Positions 1 through 8,314 of a DNA stretch of 32,061 nucleotides are shown here, piece by piece. Below the pieces are notes generated by a model that saw only the letters and a list, made by a program, of their open reading frames with translations, was not told the DNA's origin and did not search any database. Source of the stretch: Aquimarina agarivorans (lineage in GTDB: Bacteria; Bacteroidota; Bacteroidia; Flavobacteriales; Flavobacteriaceae); assembly GCF_000218485.1 (NCBI RefSeq), contig NZ_AFPB01000183.1, forward strand, positions 1 through 32,061. The letters are read 5' to 3'. The translations under genes and the position numbers were made by a program. The first letter of the stretch is position 1; each line of letters starts with the position of its first letter.

Positions 1-242
1 CTTTTTTATTTATCAAACTTACAGAGTAATCTTTAGCTTACCTAACTAAATGATTTACAAAAAAATTCACCTAGTAATGGCTCTGTTATGGTTTTAAATT
101 GCTTCAATAAAAATTAAATTATTTTGTTCGGTCGTTAAATAAAACATAAGCTTAGCCTTAGCTGCGGTAATATTTTATTTATGAGCATTTCTCAAAAGTA
201 AGCACCCAACTTAATGGGAAATTCAATATAAACTAGTATAAT

Positions 243-1082
243 TTACGGCAACCACTTTTTATCAAAATTTGGTTTGCGTTTTTCTAAAAAGGCATCTCTT
301 CCTTCTTTCGCTTCATCTGTCATATAAGCTAAACGCGTTGCTTCGCCTGCAAACACTTGTTGCCCTACCATACCATCATCAGTCAAATTCATTGCAAATT
401 TTAGCATTTTAATGGATGTTGGCGACTTGGCTAATATTTCCTGTGCCCATTCATAAGCTGTATCTTCTAATTCTGCATGAGGTATCACTGCATTGACCAT
501 GCCCATGTCATAGGCCTCTTGAGCAGAGTAATTTCTACCTAAAAAGAAAATTTCACGAGCCTTTTTTTGACCCACCATTTTAGCTAAATAAGCCGATCCG
601 TAACCTCCATCAAAACTAGTCACGTCAGCATCGGTTTGCTTAAAAATTGCATGTTCTTTACTAGCCAAAGTCATGTCACAAACTACATGTAAACTGTGTC
701 CTCCTCCAACGGCCCAACCAGGCACTACACAGATTACTGCTTTTGGCATAAAACGAATTAAACGTTGTACGTCAAGTATATTTAGTCTGTGATATCCATC
801 ATCACCAACGTAACCCTGGTGCCCCCTTGCCTTTTGATCTCCTCCACTACAAAAACTATAAATACCATCTTTGGGTGAAGGTCCTTCTGCGCTAAGCAAA
901 ACTACGCCTATACTTGTGTCTTCATGCGCATCATGAAAAGCTACTAGCAACTCGCTAGTTGTTTTGGGCCTAAAAGCATTTCTAACTTCGGGTCTGTTAA
1001 ATGCAATACGAGCCACCCCGTTACATTTTTTATATGTGATATCATCAAACTCTTTTACAGTCTTCCAGTCAATTGAACTCAT
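243..1082 (-). CDS. menB: 1,4-dihydroxy-2-naphthoyl-CoA synthase (MenB)
   Basis: Cytoplasmic crotonase-family enzyme that closes the second ring of o-succinylbenzoyl-CoA to form dihydroxynaphthoyl-CoA in menaquinone synthesis. The 279-residue length is normal for MenB. Visible family features are the oxyanion-loop stretch with FCSGGDQKARG near residue 80, the glycine-rich GWAVGGGHSLH segment near residue 122, and QTDADVTSFDGGYGS near residue 149. The Asp in QTDAD occupies the position that, in the bicarbonate-independent (Mycobacterium-type) class, supplies the catalytic carboxylate; E. coli-type enzymes have Gly there. The C-terminal FDKKWLP is also typical. The gene stands alone: no other men gene lies in the window. 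A promoter-like box lies about 30 bp upstream of the ATG. Identification is very secure. Confidence 0.97.
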   Translation of the reverse strand: MSSIDWKTVKEFDDITYKKCNGVARIAFNRPEVRNAFRPKTTSELLVAFHDAHEDTSIGVVLLSAEGPSPKDGIYSFCSGGDQKARGHQGYVGDDGYHRLNILDVQRLIRFMPKAVICVVPGWAVGGGHSLHVVCDMTLASKEHAIFKQTDADVTSFDGGYGSAYLAKMVGQKKAREIFFLGRNYSAQEAYDMGMVNAVIPHAELEDTAYEWAQEILAKSPTSIKMLKFAMNLTDDGMVGQQVFAGEATRLAYMTDEAKEGRDAFLEKRKPNFDKKWLP

Positions 1083-1110
1083 TTACATTATTTTTAATTA
1101 TTGCTATAAT

Positions 1111-1118
1111 CAAAAATA
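1111..1118 (-). promoter_or_regulatory. Putative -7 promoter box of menB
   Basis: On the minus strand this reads TATTTTTG, matching the Bacteroidetes sigma-A -7 element TAnnTTTG, about 30 bp before the menB ATG. No clear -33 TTG was noted. The match is short and the DNA AT-rich, so it is only suggestive. Confidence 0.4.
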
Positions 1119-1234
1119 ACTTAAATAATGCCGCTGCCCAATTTTATTGGAAAGGTTAAAGCAACTTGAAAATATTAAAAACCAATATTCTGAAATTTTC
1201 AATAAAACAAACTAGTAAAAATTTTGGAATATAT

Positions 1235-1242
1235 TACCTTTG
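1235..1242 (+). promoter_or_regulatory. Putative -7 promoter box of the 1307 gene
   Basis: TACCTTTG matches the Bacteroidetes -7 consensus TAnnTTTG and lies 64 bp upstream of the TTG start at 1307. It is the only exact match I saw in this divergent intergenic region on the plus strand. Confidence 0.45.
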
Positions 1243-1306
1243 TTGTATTAGCTATTTCAGCTTATATAACTACTTTAAAGTACTAACTTAATTAACGCTA
1301 CAAATT

Positions 1307-1690
1307 TTGGAAAGTAAAAAAGCCCAAAAACTTATAACTAAGATTTTATTGGAACTAGATCACGCAGGTATTATTATCAATACTGTTACTGATGATTTAA
1401 AGGAATTACGTCCTTATGCACTTGAAGAGCAAAATCCGTTGCTTGTAAAGGTAATTAGACTTACATACGAACATATTGAGGCTTACCAAACATTTGCTAT
1501 AACTATTCCCGATGATGAACCTATTGAAGCTGAGGAAGGTGAAGAGGTGATGGCCGTAGATACTGATCATGACCCTAAAGAAAGTTTGGCTTATTTGGTG
1601 TCGCTTTTTAAAGACTTAAATAACAAAATGAATATTTTAGATCTTAAATACTACAGAGACGCTTTAAATGAATATTCAAGCAACAATTAG
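1307..1690 (+). CDS. Conserved flavobacterial hypothetical protein
   Basis: Encodes 127 residues, acidic and predicted mainly helical, with no signal peptide or membrane segment, so probably cytoplasmic. The start is TTG: an in-frame TAA lies 16 bp upstream and the next ATG is only at residue 82, so the TTG is needed to keep the helical N-terminus. The centre (about residues 68-85) is a very acidic linker between two helical parts. I know similar short proteins from other Flavobacteriaceae by general appearance, but cannot give a function. It faces the small minus-strand gene at 1758 across a shared terminator. That it is real is supported by the TAnnTTTG box upstream and the terminator immediately downstream. 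Confidence 0.8.
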   Translation: MESKKAQKLITKILLELDHAGIIINTVTDDLKELRPYALEEQNPLLVKVIRLTYEHIEAYQTFAITIPDDEPIEAEEGEEVMAVDTDHDPKESLAYLVSLFKDLNNKMNILDLKYYRDALNEYSSNN

Positions 1691-1726
1691 ATAAATCAAC
1701 TATTATGATTTATCTATTTAAAATAA

Positions 1727-1753
1727 AAACCGATACTTAAAAGGTATCGGTTT
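1727..1753. terminator. Bidirectional intrinsic terminator
   Basis: A perfect 10-bp stem, AAACCGATAC (1727-1736) pairing with GTATCGGTTT (1744-1753), closes a 7-nt loop. T-rich tracts follow on both strands. It sits between the convergent genes ending at 1690 and 1758, so it can serve both. Confidence 0.85.
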
Positions 1754-1757
1754 AATT

Positions 1758-1955
1758 TTAAAGTGATATTTCTAAAGAATATGAAGCCAATTGCGGCTTA
1801 TTTTCAACCAAACGATTAATAAAAATTTTTAGCTCCTCAATTTCATGAGGTAATAAACGTTTAAATGCTTTTTCTACTTCTTTTGAAAACAAATTAACGT
1901 CAAAGCTGACTTTTTCCAACACAGTCATAGTGTAGTCAAACATAGCTCTTGCCAT
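1758..1955 (-). CDS. Small conserved hypothetical protein
   Basis: Encodes 65 residues beginning MARAMFDYTMTVLEKVSFD and rich in charged helix-forming residues (KEVEKAFKRLLPHEIEELK near residues 25-43). There is no signal peptide or transmembrane segment. The pattern is one I associate with a short, well-conserved flavobacterial protein of unknown function, with the MARAMF start and the LLPHEIEELK segment as its most recognisable parts. It ends right at a bidirectional terminator shared with the upstream convergent gene. No function can be assigned. Confidence 0.75.
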   Translation of the reverse strand: MARAMFDYTMTVLEKVSFDVNLFSKEVEKAFKRLLPHEIEELKIFINRLVENKPQLASYSLEISL

Positions 1956-2073
1956 ACATATATTTTTTAATTACAGCATCAAATACTTAGACGCATTTGA
2001 GCTATATAACTAGACAATTATATTTAAAAATACTTCATTTTCCAATTAGTTGTTGCAAAAAGTAAGTAATATC

Positions 2074-2529
2074 TTACTTTTTTAGCCGAATTGTCCACTC
2101 AAACTTAAAATCGGAAACCACCACCCCTTCAGAATTAACTCCTTGAGATTCAAGCCAAAAAGTTTCACCTTCACCAGTAGCTATAGTTGCTTTAATTGCC
2201 TCCGAAATTTTTTTATCTTCTTTACAAGAAAAAGTAATTTTGCCTGTAGCTTTTTTACTAAAACTCGCTTTATTTTGTGCTACTAACATTGAAATTTTAG
2301 CTCCACTTTCCTTTAAACCCTTCATTACCAAAGCTCCGGTACTCAATTCAGCAGCCATAGCTTGTACAGCAAAGTACATTGACTTAAATGGATTTTGATT
2401 TATCCATTTATGTGTTACAGTAACTTCACAAAACGAAGCGGTGATTTCCCGTACTCTAACCCCACACCACCATGCGGAAGGTAATTTAAAAAATAAAAAA
2501 CGATTTAAATTTTTCTTAGTAATTTCCAT
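2074..2529 (-). CDS. DUF4442 domain protein (hotdog-fold, thioesterase-like)
   Basis: The 151-residue protein fits the DUF4442 family, relatives of PaaI-type hotdog thioesterases. Visible features are the N-terminal FKLPSAWWCGVRV, then VTHKWINQNPFKSMYFAVQAMAAELSTG, which corresponds to the long central hotdog helix, followed by alternating beta strands to the C-terminus. It has no signal peptide and should be cytosolic. By family membership it may act on an acyl-CoA or a similar thioester, but the substrate is unknown and I see no clear catalytic acid to name. It is a single gene with a roughly 175-bp divergent spacer to the head-GIN gene. The family call is fairly secure, the activity is inference. 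Confidence 0.8.
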   Translation of the reverse strand: MEITKKNLNRFLFFKLPSAWWCGVRVREITASFCEVTVTHKWINQNPFKSMYFAVQAMAAELSTGALVMKGLKESGAKISMLVAQNKASFSKKATGKITFSCKEDKKISEAIKATIATGEGETFWLESQGVNSEGVVVSDFKFEWTIRLKK

Positions 2530-2675
2530 GAAGTTTGTATTAATACCTTGGTAAGATATAAATAAAAAACATTACAATTAAACGTAATAAGTTGTAATTC
2601 AACCAAAATTTATATTACATTTCCTATTGAACCTAACAATATTTATTCGCAAAAATAGAATTGAGTTAGTTTTTG

Positions 2676-2683
2676 TATGTTTG
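2676..2683 (+). promoter_or_regulatory. Putative -7 promoter box of the head-GIN gene
   Basis: TATGTTTG matches TAnnTTTG and ends 20 bp before the TTG start at 2704, giving a short leader. A TTG occurs at 2661-2663, but the spacing is shorter than usual for a -33 element. Confidence 0.45.
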
Positions 2684-2703
2684 CTTAAACAAAATATAAA
2701 GCC

Positions 2704-3576
2704 TTGAAAAAAATAATTCTTTCTACTTTTTTAATTCTCGCTACCAGTCTGTATCACATGTGTATTGGACAAGGAACTACAAAAATTAAAGGGAACAAAA
2801 TTATTGACACTAAGAGTATTGAAATTTCAGATTTTAGAATATTAGAAGTTGAGGATAAATTTGAAATTATTTTAGTTCAAAAACCGACACCTAGCGTTTA
2901 CATTGAAGCAGACAGTAATCTGTTAGACTATATTGATGTAAAAGTTGAAGCTGAAAAATTGAGCATTAAAGCTACCCATATTTTCAAAAAATTTAAAAAA
3001 CTAACTGTTGAAGTCGGATATGTTTCTGACTTATCAAAAATCATTGCCCGAGGACGTGCTTCAGTTCGCTCAGAAGGCAATATACAAGTAGAACGATTAG
3101 CTATTGAAGCGTATGAAAACGCAGTTATAAATTTAACTACTAAAACTGATAGAGCTGATATTTTAGCCAAAGACAACGTACGAATTACCTGTGAAATCTC
3201 TGCTGCTTCCATTGGTATTCATAGTAATGATTCTTCAAAAATTGAAGCAAACATTGTGTCCGAAAATTTGAATATTGCTCAAAACCAACAGAGCAAGCTT
3301 GAAATTCAGGGTACCACTACTAAAAACACTTTATTTTTATTGGACTCATGTAATTTTTACGGAACCAATTTGATTTCAAAAAATACCGCACTCACTATTG
3401 AAGGGAAAAGCTATGCTTACGTAAATGCTACTGACAAAGTAGAACTAAAAATTTCAGGAGAAAGTGAAGTTTCCTTACTATCAAATCCTCTTATTGACTT
3501 ACTAAAATTTGAGGATGAAGCAACGCTTAAAAAAACGAATAAAGCGCCAAGCTCCTTTAAACGGCTTTTTGAATGA
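2704..3576 (+). CDS. Head-GIN domain protein (DUF2807), exported
   Basis: Encodes 290 residues with an N-terminal signal peptide (MKKIILSTFLILATSLYH, cleavage probably after CIGQ near residue 23), so exported to periplasm or cell surface. The rest is the repetitive beta-strand pattern of the DUF2807 head-GIN/putative autotransporter-adhesin family: ISDFRILEVEDKFEIILVQ, then VYIEADSNLLDYIDVKVE, and a right-handed beta-helix-like series of short strands. The start is TTG, chosen because it gives a correct Lys-rich signal peptide directly after a promoter-like box. No T9SS sorting domain is visible. The function is unknown; the family is widespread in Bacteroidetes and is presumed to have a cell-surface role. 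Confidence 0.85.
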   Translation: MKKIILSTFLILATSLYHMCIGQGTTKIKGNKIIDTKSIEISDFRILEVEDKFEIILVQKPTPSVYIEADSNLLDYIDVKVEAEKLSIKATHIFKKFKKLTVEVGYVSDLSKIIARGRASVRSEGNIQVERLAIEAYENAVINLTTKTDRADILAKDNVRITCEISAASIGIHSNDSSKIEANIVSENLNIAQNQQSKLEIQGTTTKNTLFLLDSCNFYGTNLISKNTALTIEGKSYAYVNATDKVELKISGESEVSLLSNPLIDLLKFEDEATLKKTNKAPSSFKRLFE

Positions 3577-3829
3577 TGTATTGAGTTCCCTAATTTGAAG
3601 GTTTTTAATACGGAATGAACCAAGTTAAAATCATCAATTTATTATAAAGGTAGTGTCATCATTGATATTCAACTGCTTTTAAAGTTTGCCACAAACTATT
3701 TGAGACGATCATGTTTTAAAAATCAATATGTTTTTTATTTCAAACTATTGAGATTATTAATATCATTCTACTTACTCATTTTTATGAAAATAAATTTTAA
3801 TAAAACGTCTTCAAACCTAAAAAAGTAAT

Positions 3830-3837
3830 TATATTTG
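3830..3837 (+). promoter_or_regulatory. Putative -7 promoter box of tRNA-Pro
   Basis: TATATTTG is an exact TAnnTTTG match. It predicts transcription starting near 3842, about 20 nt before the mature tRNA. No obvious -33 TTG lies at the usual spacing. Confidence 0.6.
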
Positions 3838-3862
3838 CAGTCCGAAACAGGAAGCTGTTACT

Positions 3863-3937
3863 CGGGGTGTAGCGTAGCCCGGTCATCGCGCCTCGTTTGG
3901 GACGAGGAGGTCGCAGGTTCGAATCCTGCCACCCCGA
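3863..3937 (+). tRNA. tRNA-Pro (anticodon TGG)
   Basis: A complete 75-nt cloverleaf. The acceptor CGGGGTG pairs with CACCCCG. The D arm is GCG..CGC, the anticodon stem CCTCG/CGAGG has loop TTTGGGA (anticodon TGG), and the T arm is GCAGG-TTCGAAT-CCTGC. The discriminator base is A. The following bases are CAA, so the 3' CCA is not encoded and must be added after transcription. It is a single gene with its own promoter and terminator. In the wobble-flexible reading, TGG can decode all CCN codons. Confidence 0.98.
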
Positions 3938-3945
3938 CAAAAAAT

Positions 3946-3971
3946 CCGCCGTTATGAGTAATTAACGGCGG
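3946..3971 (+). terminator. Terminator of tRNA-Pro
   Basis: The stem CCGCCGTTA (3946-3954) / TAACGGCGG (3963-3971) has an 8-nt loop and is followed by TTTATTATTT. It begins 9 nt after the tRNA 3' end. Confidence 0.85.
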
Positions 3972-4192
3972 GTTTATTATTTAAAGACATCGAAAATGAT
4001 AGTTGAAGCTTTGCACTACAAGCTATTCTAAGAACAACAAGCTTATTAAAAATACACTTTTTGCTATAGAATTAGTATGGCTAAAACAGCTATTAAATAT
4101 TACTCCGAAAATCAATTAATTATTTTACAATAGAATTTAAAAATAAAATAGTCTAAATTCAGATTGAAATTAAATTTAAATTCTCATAATTA

Positions 4193-5959
4193 TTAAGGAA
4201 TGAGTACTCCTTTAATTACGTGTACTATACCATTGGAAGCTTCAATATTAGCCAATGAAACCTCTACTGTGCCGTTCAATAACACTTTACCATCAACCAT
4301 TTCAATAGTAATTTCCTCCCCTTGAACTGTATTTACAGTAGTAGCTTCTAGTAAATCACTAGCTGTAAATTTACCAGTGGCTACGTGATATAACAAAACT
4401 TCTTTTAAAGTATCACCCTCTGGTAATGCATCCAAAGCTGCAAAGGCATCATTAGTTGGTGCAAAAACAGTGAAAGGAACATCTCCCTCCAAAGTACTTA
4501 CCAAATCTGTTGCTTGTACTGCACTAACTAAAGTTGAGAAATCCGGATTTGCTAAAGCCAGATCAACAATGGAAAGCAAATCAACAGGTGGAATTAAAAC
4601 TCCTGAAATTACATGAACAATACCGTTAGAAGCTTCAATATCAGCCGAAATTACTTCAATAACGCCATTTAACATTACTTTTCCGTCTATCATTTCCACG
4701 GTAACCTCATCTCCCTGAATGGTAGTTACGGTAGTCCCCTCCAATAAATCACTAGCTGTAAATTTACCTGCTGCTACATGATAAAGTAAAACTTCCGTTA
4801 AGGCTTCACCTTCAGGCAAAACACTCAACGCTGCAAAAGCATCATTAGTAGGTGCAAACACTGTAAAGGGTCCTTCTCCTTGTAAAGTAGTTACCAAATC
4901 GGCTGCTTGTAATACCCCAACTAATGTTGAAAAATCATCAGAACTTGTTGCAATTTCTACAATTGAAGGTAATGGTGTTTCCTGAATTAATACCTTATCA
5001 ATAACATGTACAATTCCATTGGAAGCTACAATATCAGCCATAATTAGTTGCACATTGCCATTAAGGAAAACTCCATCTTCTGTTTGTTCAATTGTAATAG
5101 TTTCTCCTTGCAGTGTAGTTACAGCTCCTGCCCCAATTAGATCTGCAGCGGTCAAACTTCCTGATGCCACATGATAGGTAAGCACTTCAACCAATGCATC
5201 GCCTTCAGGTAGTGCAGCTAATTCTACAAAAGCATCGTTTGTAGGTGCAAATACGGTAAACGATCCAGGTCCACTTAAAGTTTCTACCAAATTTGCTTGA
5301 GTTACTGCTGCAACCAAAGTAGATAATGATGGTGTTGCTACTGCTAAATCTACTATAGTAAGATCTGGTAAAGGTTGATCGTTTGGTGTTGCGGACCACG
5401 TACCTCTACTAAATCCAAGGAATGATCTTAACAAAAATTGACCTGCAATACTGCCGCTTTCATCTGGCTCACCTACGGCAATAACTAGTCCTAAACCTTG
5501 GATTCGAGTTATTATATACACGAAGCCATCTACAGTAAACGCTCCTCTAACTCCTGTTTTAATTCCATTAGGTAAAGTTAATTTTCCTCTGAAAATATTA
5601 AAATTCCTGAATTTTCCTGTAATCATTACATCAATATCTCCAGCAATTTCAGTTCCTCTAGAAGCCCCTCTAGTGATGCTTGCATTAAAATCTAAACTAA
5701 AGCTTTCTTCCGTTACATTTAATTCTTTTGCACCTGTATCGGATGAGGGTAAACTTTCCCCTTCCAAAAAGTTTTCGGAAATTTTCTCAAATTCATCGAT
5801 TGATATAAGTTCTGATTCAGGCAGCGTTTCTGATACTTGTTCCTGTTCTTGATTTTGAAGGTCGGATGGATTTGCCTCTTTTTCACAGGAAACAGCCCCA
5901 ATAAGTATAAGACTCAAAAATAAAAATTTTTGTAAGTGATTTGAAATAAGTGTTTTCAT
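4193..5959 (-). CDS. Lipoprotein with three fasciclin (FAS1) domains
   Basis: Encodes 588 residues from the chosen ATG, starting MKTLISNHLQKFLFLSLILI with lipobox GAVSC, so an exported lipoprotein. An ATG 39 bp further upstream is in frame but would bury the signal peptide and lies inside a promoter-like box, so it is rejected. After an acidic linker comes a beta-rich domain of about 140 residues that I do not recognise (roughly 40-190). Three FAS1 domains follow at about 198-327, 328-460 and 460-588. Each has the hallmark FTVFAPTNDAF, YHVA and SNGIVHVI motifs. FAS1 domains generally mediate cell-surface or matrix adhesion. The three copies are very similar to one another, pointing to internal duplication. 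The partner bound is unknown. Confidence 0.93.
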   Translation of the reverse strand: MKTLISNHLQKFLFLSLILIGAVSCEKEANPSDLQNQEQEQVSETLPESELISIDEFEKISENFLEGESLPSSDTGAKELNVTEESFSLDFNASITRGASRGTEIAGDIDVMITGKFRNFNIFRGKLTLPNGIKTGVRGAFTVDGFVYIITRIQGLGLVIAVGEPDESGSIAGQFLLRSFLGFSRGTWSATPNDQPLPDLTIVDLAVATPSLSTLVAAVTQANLVETLSGPGSFTVFAPTNDAFVELAALPEGDALVEVLTYHVASGSLTAADLIGAGAVTTLQGETITIEQTEDGVFLNGNVQLIMADIVASNGIVHVIDKVLIQETPLPSIVEIATSSDDFSTLVGVLQAADLVTTLQGEGPFTVFAPTNDAFAALSVLPEGEALTEVLLYHVAAGKFTASDLLEGTTVTTIQGDEVTVEMIDGKVMLNGVIEVISADIEASNGIVHVISGVLIPPVDLLSIVDLALANPDFSTLVSAVQATDLVSTLEGDVPFTVFAPTNDAFAALDALPEGDTLKEVLLYHVATGKFTASDLLEATTVNTVQGEEITIEMVDGKVLLNGTVEVSLANIEASNGIVHVIKGVLIP

Positions 5960-5983
5960 TTTGTGTTTTGTTAAATTATACAC

Positions 5984-5991
5984 CAAATTTA
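5984..5991 (-). promoter_or_regulatory. Putative -7 promoter box of the fasciclin gene
   Basis: On the minus strand this reads TAAATTTG, an exact TAnnTTTG match 25 bp before the ATG at 5959. It lies downstream of the alternative upstream ATG at 5998 and therefore supports the inner start. Confidence 0.5.
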
Positions 5992-6324
5992 ACATCATGT
6001 TGTTTCTGTTTAATAAAACTTAATAAAAATTAAACAAACTATAGATTTAGACGAAATTCGATTTCAGAAAAACGAATATTTACAAATTAAATAACAAGAA
6101 ATATCTTACAATCAGACAAAAAACAAAACCGTTAATTCTATAATAATTAGCGATTTTGATAAAAAAATAAGCCTAAAAGTAACAGTTATTAAATTAAAAT
6201 CATTTCTATATGTCAATTTATCAAAAATAACTTAGCATATAATAATATGCGTTGTATAGTCATTTTTGAAATTTATTAGGTAATCCTTACGTTTAAATTT
6301 AAAAAAAATTAATTCATTGACTAA
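5992..6324. other. AT-rich intergenic stretch with no gene
   Basis: About 330 bp of very AT-rich DNA upstream of the fasciclin gene. I see no coding frame, RNA gene or strong hairpin here. It probably contains only the upstream promoter region of the fasciclin gene. Confidence 0.5.
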
Positions 6325-6704
6325 AACAGCTTTAAAAAATCAAAGAACCTTTCTTCTTTCTACAGAAGAATTAAATATTCAGTAAAAACAAAATATAAGC
6401 GAACTGAAAGTCATAATGAATATTATTTAACAGATAAATCACCCATTTACAAAAGGAAAATTTATAGAAATTTTAGTTATAAAGGGGTTAGAAAAAGAGA
6501 AATTCCTACTTCTAGGATAATCTATAAAAAAGGGAAACAGACCACAATTCAAACTAATCGAAAATTTCGAGGTAATTATTTAATATATATACAAATGTGC
6601 TGAAGAAATGGAAGCTCCTGAAATAAAAAAGCAAATACGAAACCACTGGAAAATATTACAGAAAACAATTAGACAATATGATTTTAGTAATTTATAGTAC
6701 TACC
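6325..6704 (+). pseudogene. Possible decayed coding remnant, unidentified
   Basis: A plus-strand frame is open for 92 codons from 6325 to the TGA at 6601-6603, with no ATG, GTG or TTG start. It reads as a Lys/Arg/Tyr-rich protein, for example RKFRGNYLIYIQMC at the end. A second frame (+1), open from 6584 to the TAG at 6702-6704, continues in similar style with EEMEAPEIKKQIRNHW and ends QYDFSNL. Joining the two frames near 6584-6600 would give one continuous basic protein of about 125 residues, suggesting a frameshifted gene that has also lost its start. I do not recognise the family. AT-rich spacer DNA can give such frames by chance, so confidence is low. Confidence 0.25.
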
Positions 6705-6743
6705 TTTTTAAGAGTTATATAGTGGAACGTATTATCTATAATT

Positions 6744-7990
<1,247 letters not shown>

Positions 7991-8314
7991 TTATTGTTTC
8001 ACCACTTTATATACCTGGGATTGGCCTCCAATATATAACTGTACAAAGTAAATACCAGGGCTAAATTTACCCATAGAAATTTTACCTGTATACTCTATTT
8101 TTTCAACTAGTACTTTACCTTCCAAATTAACTATTGAATATTCAAAATCCTTAGGTGAGTCTATAGTAAGTATATCATTTACAACTGGATTTGGATAAAA
8201 CTTAATTTGACCTGCTAGATCCGCATCAAATTCAGGCGTACTAAGTGCTGGGTCGTCATCTAAGGTTAGATAAAAGGATTCGATATTAACTGGTTCCTGT
8301 CTCCTTTGTTCCAC
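7991..8314 (-). pseudogene. T9SS sorting-domain fragment cut off from the GH5 gene
   Basis: This frame (107 codons, opening at a GTG inside the GH5 frame) encodes the natural C-terminus of the GH5 protein shifted by one base. Meaningful sequence begins at PVNIESFYLTLDDDP, a typical end of a carbohydrate-binding domain. It then runs through the type A T9SS sorting domain: FYPNPVVNDILTI, then SIVNLEGKVLV, then MGKFSPGIYFVQL and the basic tail VYKVVKQ. The two frames overlap at 8286-8314. Removing a single base near 8293-8300, or skipping one, would join them. It probably is not translated on its own, because it has no signal peptide and no ribosome-binding context was seen. Confidence 0.85.

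Noticed and set aside
2928..3212. Minus-strand open frame inside the head-GIN gene.
   Set aside because: Fully antisense to a convincing exported protein, with no promoter or family features.
4193..5400. Approximate DNA repeats suggesting a repeat array or CRISPR.
   Set aside because: They are the three fasciclin-domain coding repeats, about 370-390 bp each, not short spaced repeats.
5957..5998. The upstream in-frame ATG (5998) as start of the fasciclin lipoprotein.
   Set aside because: It would put 13 polar residues before the signal peptide and falls inside a -7 promoter box; the ATG at 5959 gives a standard lipoprotein signal.
8286..8314. Programmed ribosomal frameshift joining the GH5 frame to the sorting domain.
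   Set aside because: No slippery heptamer, no homopolymer and no evident downstream structure; a simple indel mutation or sequencing error is the better explanation.
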